23,120 nt of DNA from a virus. Made by a program: the position numbers and the translations under genes. Of the stretch, positions 9,541 through 20,200 are shown one piece after another. The notes below the pieces were generated by a model. It did not search any database. It saw only the letters and a list, made by a program, of their open reading frames with translations, and was not told the DNA's origin. Each line of letters opens with the position of its first letter. Position 1 is the stretch's first letter. The stretch spans positions 1-23,120 of the IMG/VR virus record IMGVR_UViG_3300025131_000457. One strand, 5' to 3'.

Positions 9541-11264
9541 TGGCGATTAAGAAATATAAAGCTAATGCGGATACAACAATAGTTAACGCCTATCAGAAGA
9601 ATTTTAGAACTCGCGGCACTGGTTCAAATGCTGGTGAAGCAGATGTCTTGGAAGTGTATTCTATATACGGACTAGTGACAACTAGTTCTGCGGAGCTATC
9701 TAGGGCATTGGTGAAATTTCCAATAACTGATGTTTCTACGGATAGGACAAACGGTGTACTTCCCGCTAGCGGAAGTGTTAGTTTCTATCTTCGAATGTTC
9801 AATGCCCCGCATTCTAAAACTGTTCCTGCTGATTACAAACTTTCAGTGTTGGCGGTGTCTCAATCATGGCAAGAAGGCACTGGATTAGATTTAGAAGGGT
9901 ACAAGGATTTAACTAAAGGTAATTCCGGTGCAAATTGGATGAGCGCTTCAAATACGGCATATTGGACGGATACAGCGGGTTCAGTATTAGCCGGCGGTTC
10001 TTATCACACAGGCAGTAGCGATACAGAGACATTTTTACTCACTCAAAGCTTTACAACCGGTTTGGAAGATTTGGAAGTTGATATCACTCCGATAGTCGAA
10101 CAATGGATAGCTGGAACGTATACAAACTACGGACTAGGCGTTCATATGTCTGCTAGTTATGAAGCATATATTTCTGGAACAGCGAACACAATTGTTAGTC
10201 GTATGCCTGGTGAGTTAGCATTAGATGCCGAAGATACAACTCAGAGTGTGATATACAACCCTAGCGGCTCTACGAAATCATATTATACGAAGCGATTTTT
10301 TGCAAGAGGTTCGCAATATTTCTTTAAACGTCCTGTGATTGAAGCAAGATGGGATGATAAAATTACAGACGATCGTGGTGATTTTTATTTTAGTAGTTCT
10401 TTAGCAACTGCTGCTGATAACTTGAACACAATCTATTTGTATAACTATGTTAGGGGTAAGTTGGCAGATATTCCAGCTTTAGGTGATGATAAAAGGATAT
10501 ATGTTAGTTTATTTTCCGGTTCTGTTGGTGGGTTTTATGCTGATCAAGGAGGTGGTGATGGAGATGACATGGCGCCGTCTGATATTCCAATATCAGGGAC
10601 GACATCGGCAAACACTGGTAGTGTACAGATTCTATCCGCTGACAATAGCAGTTTTGTCAGCAGTGACAATAAATTAGTTGCAACAGGCGGAATTGTTTCA
10701 ACTGGAATTTACAGTGCATCGTTTGCGTTCACTGGATCAACATTGCTGGAAACTGTATATGATGTTTGGTTTACTGGGAGTCATACCACGACTAGTGCTT
10801 TTGATGCTATAACTCAATATTTCACTGGTACTATTAAACCGGTGACATTGAGAGCAGAGCAAAGTAATTCACATCCAACATATTATTTGAATATTACAAA
10901 TCTTCAACAAAAATATCGCGGCAATCAAACCCCGCGCTTTAATCTGTTTGTTAGAGAGAAGTATTGGAATCCAACTATTTATACGAAAGCGACAGCAACT
11001 GCGCAGTCAGCAACCGTTGTAAGTGCTTCGTATCGTGTATTTAGAACTTTAGATGCATATGATGCGATACCCTACGGCACAGGTAGTGATTTACATACTT
11101 TGATGTCATATGATGAGTCTGGTAATTATTTTGATTTAGATATGAACTTATTAGAGCCAGGATATGAATATGGGCTTAAGTTTTCATTTTATGATAATCA
11201 ACTGAGTAGTTGGGTTGAGCAAGATAAAGTATTTAAGTTCAGAGTAGAAGATTATGAGTATTAA
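9540..11264 (+). CDS. DNRLRE-type beta-sandwich virion protein, probably baseplate-associated
   Basis: This is a 574-residue protein. Residues about 1-210 carry the pattern of DNRLRE / CBM96-like domains: KANADTTI near the start, SRALVKFPI (54-62), a strand pair around VSFYLRMFNA, WQEGTGLD with a downstream NW, and DITPIVEQWIAGTYTNYGLG (about 181-200). DNRLRE domains are beta-sandwiches found in surface and secreted proteins, often with carbohydrate binding. The middle (about 266-480) has further strand-like segments. The C-terminal 75 residues contain SYDESGNYFDLDMNLLEPGYEYG, a pattern that I recall from structural proteins beside gp6 homologues. The start is the ATG overlapping the gp6-like stop (TAATG), with AAGGGA 11 bases upstream. 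The stop overlaps the next gene by 11 bases. A role as a wedge-peripheral or fibre-attachment protein is inferred from position; adhesion is possible but unproven. Confidence 0.75.
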   Translation: MAIKKYKANADTTIVNAYQKNFRTRGTGSNAGEADVLEVYSIYGLVTTSSAELSRALVKFPITDVSTDRTNGVLPASGSVSFYLRMFNAPHSKTVPADYKLSVLAVSQSWQEGTGLDLEGYKDLTKGNSGANWMSASNTAYWTDTAGSVLAGGSYHTGSSDTETFLLTQSFTTGLEDLEVDITPIVEQWIAGTYTNYGLGVHMSASYEAYISGTANTIVSRMPGELALDAEDTTQSVIYNPSGSTKSYYTKRFFARGSQYFFKRPVIEARWDDKITDDRGDFYFSSSLATAADNLNTIYLYNYVRGKLADIPALGDDKRIYVSLFSGSVGGFYADQGGGDGDDMAPSDIPISGTTSANTGSVQILSADNSSFVSSDNKLVATGGIVSTGIYSASFAFTGSTLLETVYDVWFTGSHTTTSAFDAITQYFTGTIKPVTLRAEQSNSHPTYYLNITNLQQKYRGNQTPRFNLFVREKYWNPTIYTKATATAQSATVVSASYRVFRTLDAYDAIPYGTGSDLHTLMSYDESGNYFDLDMNLLEPGYEYGLKFSFYDNQLSSWVEQDKVFKFRVEDYEY

Positions 11265-14200
11265 GAAACTTTTTGAATCCACAGATAAATCAAAAAACTA
11301 CCTCGCAGACACCACGGAAAAAGAGGCGTTCCAAGAGGTAGAGTCTGCCAGAAATGTAAAAGCAATAAAAGAAAAACAGGATACTTACGTTCCTCAGATA
11401 GATTATTCGGATCCAGCTAATTTTGTTAAATATGGTTCAGCTTATCTTTATTATAAATCTGCAGTGGAAAGAATCATTGATTATTATCCGTATGATGGGT
11501 CTGATGCGGAGGTAAATGAGTTTTATAATAAATCTCTTGATATTGAGAAGTATATTTTCAATAATTTATATCCAAGAACGACAGGACACGTTAAAGTTGG
11601 CACGGATTGGACCAACACAAGTGGATCCAAAATGTCCGGTTATGGCCGGCCAAATACTTTAGAATATATTGATTTTAAAGGTGGCCCTAATACTATCACT
11701 TCTTCAACAACTGCTGGATTGTTTAAGGATCCTAATTCTTCTAATAGAGAATCAGCTAACATTTATGATGAAGATATTTATACATCAGCGGGTTTACCCA
11801 CAAGCTACGGCACTGGTTCTCGCGAGTCTAATTTAAGAGCTAATTTCGACAGCGGTGTCACTATTGAATTTTGGGCAAAATCAGGATCTTTAAGTTCAGC
11901 AAAAACTAGCAAGCAAGTCTACGTTGATGTTTGGAATAATGAATTGTCTTGCAGCGCTTATGGAGGTACGCTTAACACGAATTCGAATTCGGCATACGGA
12001 CGTATCACTATCATATGGGAAGAGACTTTAGAGCGTTTTAGAGTCACAGCACAATCTGGTACAGCAACAAGCGCAAACGGCATCTTTGAGCAGCCGATAG
12101 GAACAAGTCTTACAGGTTCTTTATCTGATTGGAAGCATTATGCGTTTGTGCTTAACAATAGTGGCAGTGCTTTTAATTCTAAATTATATGTCAATGGAAG
12201 ACTTAATGATTTTACTTCTTCTGCTGCGATTAACATCAACGAAATTAATTCAAAGAATATGGTTGGTAGAGTCGGCGCACTCTTAACTGCTCCTTCTGGA
12301 TCTGCTGGTTCTGCCCAAGAAACACAAAATCTTGTTGGCGGTGGCAAACTCAGCGGCTCCCTCGATGAGTTTAGATATTGGAAAGAAGCACGTTCAGGTA
12401 AAGATATTGGAAAGAACTGGTTTACGCACGTTAGAGGCGGAACAAATACAGATATTTCTAACACAACATTAGGGGTGTATTATAAATTTAACGAGGGCAC
12501 AACAGGCACCACTGCCACTGATCAAGTAGTTTTAGACTATAGCGGGAGAGTTAGCAATGGAACTTGGACAGGGTATAATTCCTTTTCAAGACTTTCAGGT
12601 TCAGCGATAGTTGAAGCAACAGCTTCTGCTGTAGAATATAAAGATCCAATTATACACTCGACACATCCAGATGTTGTGTCGTTAAAAGATAGCTTATTAA
12701 CTTCTGGTTCGTATCATGATTCCACAAATAATGCTGCATTTTTAAACTTAGTTCCAGATTGGATAATACAAGATATAGAGACAGATGGTACGGAAGATGT
12801 AAGGCTTATATCCCACATTATGGGTGCATATTTTGATAAAATTCATTCGTGGATATCAGCAGTTCCGCAGTTTAAAGCCGACATGCACACTAGCGCTTCT
12901 CACACGCCTGTTCCTTTTGCACAGCATTTGCCGCAATCATTAGGCTTGTATACTCCTGAGATATTTATAGATTCGAATATTTTAGAGAGATTTATGAATC
13001 GTAACGAAGATAGTAATTTCGAAGGAGATTTAACGGAAGTAAAGAATCTAATTTATCTGAATCTTTATAATAACTTAACCCATATTTTTAAAGCAAAAGG
13101 CACAGAGAAGGCTATAAGAAATGTATATAGATGTTTTAACATTGATGATAGTTTAATTAATTTAAATACTTATTCGGATAATAATGTTTATACATTGGAG
13201 AATAATGCCAAACAAATATTGCTCAATAAGAGATTATTAAATTTCAATGATAAAAATAACACCGAAGCAGTTATATTTCAGACAACCGGTAGCTCAGCTG
13301 CTACTGAAACTCGTGGGTACATTTCTGGTTCAAATGATGTCGGAAACGAAAATAAATATGGCTGTACATTAGAGGCAGAAGTGTTGTTTCCAAGATATTT
13401 CCAGAATAATGATAAGTTTGATAGAAGCTTTTCTGAGGTTTCTTTATTCGGAATGTATACTGTAGATACTGGAAGTGCTGATTCTTTAAATGGCATTACA
13501 ACACAGTTTACCGATGTGGATTATGCAAATTTACAAGTTACTGCAGTAAGAGATTCTCTTCGTTCTAAGAATGTTTATTTCAGATTAACATCCTCAAATC
13601 ATCCAGTTTATGTCCCAGAACTGACAAGCAGTGTCTTTTTTGGTGTTTATGATCAGAATAAATGGAATATTTCTGTAAGAGTTAAACCTTCAAATTATGG
13701 ACTTACCGATATTGTAACCGGCTCGGAAGGATATACATATGATTTAATTTTCAAAGGAACAAACTCACAACTTGGAGATGTAGTTGATAGTTTTACTTTG
13801 ACTGCTTCTTTGGGTAAGACTGCAGGGCAAAACTTTTTAGGATCATCAAAAAGAATATACGCTGGCGCAAGAAGAACGAATGTAACTGGTGCGGTTCTAA
13901 ATAGATCTGATGTATTAATGGGAGGTGTTAGATATTGGACAAAATATCTTACCGACACAGATTTAGAACATCATTCGGATGATATCAATAACAGAGGTAT
14001 TTCAGGTTCAAATCGACATTTTTCTTTCAAAGATCCAAACATTCAAGGCACAACAGCGGCGCCTTTATCACATCAGAGTATAACGAATTTAAATGCATTG
14101 GCGATGGATTGGAGTTATGATACTGTTACTTCGTCTGATAGTGCAGGAAATTTCTTTGCAACAGATTATAGTTCAGGTTCGTCTCTTTTGCGAGATAATT

Positions 14201-17200
14201 ATGGCTGGGTTGGAGGAGTTGGAGGATATCAACATGCGGGATTCGGATATGGTTTTGCTACTTCATCTGCTGTTATAGTATCCACAGAAGCGATAAATGC
14301 ATTTAAATTCACTGATCCTGAAAAAGTAATATCATCAGATATGGTCCAAATATTATCAGAAGATGATAAACTTTACGGTGTTGTTGATTCGATTCCAAGT
14401 TATCGATATACTTTGGAAAAAAGCATGCATAACGTAATATCAGAAGAGATGTTACAATTCTTTGCCGGCGTTGTTGATTTTCATAATATTATTGGCGAAC
14501 CTGTCAACCGATATCGCGATAGATACAAAGCGTTGGAGAAATTAAGAGAAATTTTCTTCAGAAGAGTTACAGAGATAAAAGATGTAGAGAAGTTTATCAC
14601 TTATTATAAGTGGTTTGATGATTCGTTGTCGGATATAATTTCTCAATTAATTCCTGCATCTGGTGATTTTAATTCTGATATGTATAATGTTATTGAAAGT
14701 CATGTGTTGGAGAGAAATAAATATAAATCTCAATTTCCGACTATTGAGTTTATTGAACCCGATCTTGACGCCGCAATGCAAGGAGCATATGCTTCGACTT
14801 ATCCTTATGAAGCCGGCTCTACCCCTCTCCCAACGTCTCCAAGATCTACTCAAAAATATAGATTTTACTGGGACAGCAGGGCCGAGCGTGGTGCTGCTGA
14901 GATTACTTCAAACAATTCTACAGTTGACGAACAAAGAGATACTATTAGAGATGTTGTATTTAATAACAGTACTTTAACACAAAGTATTCCAAGATTTTCT
15001 GCTAGTGCTGGGTTATTTGAAGGTAGAAAGTTTACAGTTAAGCGATTAGCAAAAACGTTTCAAATGAACTTTGATAGTCCATTTGTAAGTTCTAGTTTTA
15101 TAAAAGGTGGTGTTAATTTTACCGATAATAAGAATATTCATTTCACATACAATGCTCTATATCCTGCAGGCCCAGTTAATCGCGATGATTCTAAATATGT
15201 TCCACGGAATGTTATATTTGCGCGCACTGAAGATATGGAAAAATATCATGAAACAGTAGATTTGAATAACCCTCGTAAAAAATACAAGAGATATATTAAA
15301 GCATATCACGGTAGAGATTGGGAAAATGGAACAGGATATTCAAATGTAAAATCTTCTTATGTTTTCCCGTTTAATATAATAAGCCCTGCACCTTCATCTG
15401 GTTATAATAAAGCAGTTATCGACAAAGTAACAGGCAATGTTCAAGTAACGAACCTTCACAATGACTCGTATTATGAAGACATGGATGTTCCAATGCAAGG
15501 CCCTTTTACGAATTTTGCCGTTGGAGGACATCAATCACGTCATGTTGCACTTAACACAGGAGGTGATGATTACACTAATCGCCCTGAAGCGTGGAAGCTT
15601 CTTTTAGGAGCAACCGTCCAAATCACCGGCGCGATAGGTATGGTTGGGGCTGATTATCCATGGCCTGAAGCAAATGCTGTAGGAGAAATTCCTTATCCAA
15701 TGACTGCATCACAAAAAGCAGTCTATTATCGCAATGTACTAACAAAACGTCCAGTAAATATTCGCAATATACAGCGTACTACATCTTCTGCTTTGGGGAA
15801 TTATAGTGAGAATTATGAAGTAGTGATGACAGTTGGAGCGTATCAGAATCCTCGATGTTTTATTGACAACCAACCAACGTTGCCTTCCCAGATAACTCAA
15901 ACACCATCAGCGTCTCAAGGTAGAATCTTTCTTGATATTCATCGAACTGAAGATGGACATACTGAGTTTATTCCTTCTTATTCGGTTGGGTATTTAACAG
16001 GAACAAATAATAAATCAGTTATTGTTTCTCGTTTTTCTACTCCAGGTGCTATTGAAACGATGGGGGTTGGATATAAAGATATTCGATCAGCAGAGTATTC
16101 AGTTTATAATGTGATAAATTATCGTAATTTAACTGTAATTAAACCATCACAAGGGCCAAGTGGAACTATTTCGGAAGCAACCGGTAGTGGCACGCCTGGT
16201 ATTAGAGTTTATGATATTCATGCAAAAGATTATGGCTTGCGTTCTCATTTAGCCCGTCATACGGCAAGATTTGGAAGAGATTCCTTCTGGATTACTGGAT
16301 CCACTTCGACAATCGATGGGCCAGAAACTACTGCCGGTGGCCCTGGAGCATCTGATAATCAATTTCCTGGTTTTCATAAAGTTCATAGAAACACTAAAAG
16401 AATAATAAAAGTAACAAACGCAGGCACTTTAACAGATATTCAAACTGTAGCGGTTGAATCATCTTCACAATATGATAATTATTTTGTTCAACATGCAATT
16501 CCTCGTTCCGATAGGCAGTATTCATGGATAACGTCATCTTTAATTAATTCTAATGATGAAAAATATTTTGATTATGCATCGACTAATCCTGCAGTAGTTG
16601 GTTGTTATTCAGCCTCAACTGGTTATATTTCGTTCTTTGATTTTGTTTCAGGAAGCAGTATTTCTTCTTCGACTATTCCTACTTTTTATCAACCAATCAA
16701 TACACTGAATGTGTTTGTTATTGATCCGGTTAGCGGTTCAACGGATAATGTTCTTGGTTTCGCTTCGGGAATTCCCACTTCTTCTTATTATAATAAAACA
16801 TTATTAGATAATATTCCAACTGCTGTGTCTGCTGCTGTTGTACAAGATGATGCGAATTATTTTAATCTTCTCATGTCTAAGAGAGGAAATACTTTTGGAT
16901 GGAATTGGAAAAAAACAAATCAAAGTTATAGTCCTATAATAGCCGCAGAGAGGAAGGCAAATTATATTACGATTGGTGAGAATATGGATTCAATTAAGAG
17001 ATATTCTTTACCGCCAGTCACCACTCGTGGACGCCCTGTGCTGGTTAATTTTGATTCAGTAACCTCAATTGATTCAGAATCAGAAATTACAGATAATAAT
17101 ATTACATTTAAAATAACAAACAATAATGAAAAGCTATATTTTTCTGATATTCAATTAGAAGATTATCTGTTAGACTCAATTGATTCAACAATAACTCCTT

Positions 17201-20200
17201 TTGATCAAATTTTAACCATAATTAATTCTTCCACTAATTACAATTTAAATTGGATAAGATATTCAGAGGCATTATTTCCATCTGCACGGAATGAATTTAG
17301 ATCTTCTTCTATAGAAAGAACGGATTATGATAATAAATTTTGGAGAGATTCGGAAGCAGACAGAGTAACCCTTGGAGCTACAGTTCCTAATTCATTTGGA
17401 TATATTGATACATTATCGCAGAGTAGTTGGATTTTAGATGCACAGGAGGACTGGAAAACAAGAACAGGTCCAGTCACTGGTTCGGATCCAGATTATTATC
17501 AATTTCCTACTTACGGTAAAGCGGGAGAATTACAAAACAATTATTTCTCTTATGTTACTGGAACTCTTGCTAATACCTCCGAAGGTCTTACGTACAAACA
17601 GCCTAGGCTGTTAAGGATGGGAGCGTTATATTCCAGGAAACATATGATTTCAACTCCACGCTCTGCTAGATCTCCAACAGGTCCCAAGTTAATTGTAGAG
17701 CAAGGTGTGACACTGACGACACCATGTGTTTTTTCTGGCGCGATTGCTCCATATTCAGGTGAAGCATTATGGGAGGCAGCATCTCAAGCAGGTATTATAG
17801 AACGCACAGCATCAGTTGCCGGCCATAAATTTACAGGATATCCATCGGTACCATGGTTTAATGAATATAAAGATTTCAAAGAAGATATCAAACTTCAAGC
17901 AAGAGGGTATGCTATTATACCAGAATTTAGAATCAGCGAACATGTTAGAGATTATTTGAAATTCGGAATTAATAATGTAGAAAAAATGAATACTTTTGAA
18001 ATTCCAGGTACCGACATTGAAAGTGTATCTAGTTCTTTTTATGTAGATTATTCTAATTCAGAATTTATGAAAGATTTTTTGAATATTAAGAATGATTCTT
18101 TGCTAAATGCAACGGAAATTAAATTAGTATGCAGTGCTGCAATTAGATTTAATCCATATAAAGGTTTTTATCCTGCCCAGAGAACGTTAGATTTAGTTTC
18201 TCAATTTTCTCATTCATATGCGCCGGCTCTTATCGGAAGGGCACTGGAAACTACCCCATGGGCGATGGACAATTATAGATTCAATCAAATGACTTCCCCT
18301 GGCTCACCGGCAGGTGCGATGCGTCCGTTAATGCAAACACTTTTTTCACCTGGACTTCTTTATAATTCAATTAAATCTGGATTGGCTGTGGATTATCCGG
18401 TGGTTACTGATACCAATAAGATTAGTAGGTATGATAATTTTTATGGTTCTTCGCACGCAGATCTGACAGATAATTTTGCTCTCACTCCTGATAGTGCCAG
18501 CGCAGTCGGTGCGGTTGGATTGGGTTATAGTGGCTCGCTCAATGCTAGCGCTGGTGAATATTGGGATAAGCGAATTCCATTTGAAGCTATTATGAACCCT
18601 GCGAAAACGCTTAATGGATTAACTTTTTATGATGTTGAATCTCACCCTTCGATGAGTATGAATGTCACATCATCATGGTCGGGAAAAAATGATGATAGAG
18701 TTTATACATTAATGGCGAGGAATTTTTTTGGAGAAGTTGGGAATTTCTTCTTGAAAGATCAAGGATATACAAAATTACAATCCACTGCTTTAGCAGATTC
18801 TATGAAATTTCCTAGTGGCAGTTGGTATGGCGCTAGGTTGGTATTACGCCGCACCTCTGTCGGTGCAAGAACTTATGAATATGAATCTGGTTCTGCGGGA
18901 AATAATGAACCATATGGTACTTATGGCGGTTTATTTTATGCTGCAGCTTTAGGTTTCGTTACTGGCTCAGAGTATCCGATACCACAAGATCCTAGACAGA
19001 ATCCAGGGTTTAGAGAAAATTTCACGATGTATAGTCGTCCAAGTGCTTTTGGGCCGCCTATAGGTGGCAGACCCACTGGTTCTTTCGCTTTATATCCAGA
19101 AGTTATTAACACTTCTCCTGTGGATAGTTTTAGCGGCTTTAATTGGGCATATACTCCTCCGTACTATAATGGTGAAGCTTGGGTGGACCTTGTATTTAAA
19201 CCCAACCATACAACAACTTATGATTTAGAACAAATCCTATCAGAAATCGAAACAGTATATCGGAGAGTGGATCCTGGATATAGTAAAGTTGCTAAGCTAG
19301 GTTATGATGTCGGAGAGACAACGCTACTTAGTTCTTATGTTACATATTCTGGCTCTATGCAGCAAATTTATTCAGGAAGAAACGTTAACAGTAATGCTAT
19401 GCAGATATCTGCAAGTATTAATCTTTTTGGAATAGAAAGTGTTGACGAACAGGAAACGGATAAGTTTGGAAATATGATAAAGAGTGTAAATAAATCCGTA
19501 GGTAATAAGTGGGTTATTCAGCCTAAATTTGAAACACCAATGCTGAATTTTGCCGATTCGGGCATACATTCAATAACTGCATCAAATGGTAATTTAACTT
19601 TACCGTCAAATTTTGGTTCCGGCGCCGTCCCACAAGGTATGTGGCATCAATTTGGAACATTCCCGTCCATTCCGTCCGAAGGTGTGTTTCTCGAAATTGG
19701 TGATATTCCAACTGATTGGTTGAAGTATCACTATGATGTTGTGAATAATGCACATGCTGTTTATAATGACTCTAACGCTACATTTGGCAGAAAAGTTTAT
19801 CAAAAAATGAAATCTTTGACTGATTTAGTTGGATTTGAAGAGGATAATAGTGTTAGATTAGGTGAGGTATCATCACAAACAGTTTTGCGAGAGGCTATTG
19901 TTGCAGTTCCATACATTGTTGATACTGTAGATACTGTGACTTTAAAGAAGACTAGCCTCGATAGAAATATTGCAAAAAGAAGAAAATCATTTATTGATAT
20001 CCCAACTCAACGATATGATGCAGCGCTTTCATCGGAAAAAGGTAGTTTATCTGGCGATTCATTAGATGTTTCTGGAGAGTCAATTAGAAAATTAGTTCAA
20101 AAAATGGATCGCTATATTCTACCACCCCAATTTGACTTTTTAAATAATGAAGAAATCGATCCTATTGTGATGTATATATTCGAATTCGAATATAAATTAG

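Noticed and set aside
11979-11992. Doubled GAATTC-containing sequence in the LamG region
   Set aside because: It is a very short local repeat within coding sequence, compatible with the encoded Asn/Ser residues; no wider repeat structure surrounds it.
12138-12464. Minus-strand open frames opposite the large genes, for example here and at 228-545 and 3202-3522
   Set aside because: They lie entirely opposite well-supported + strand genes and their translations show no family features; they look like shadows of the true reading frame.
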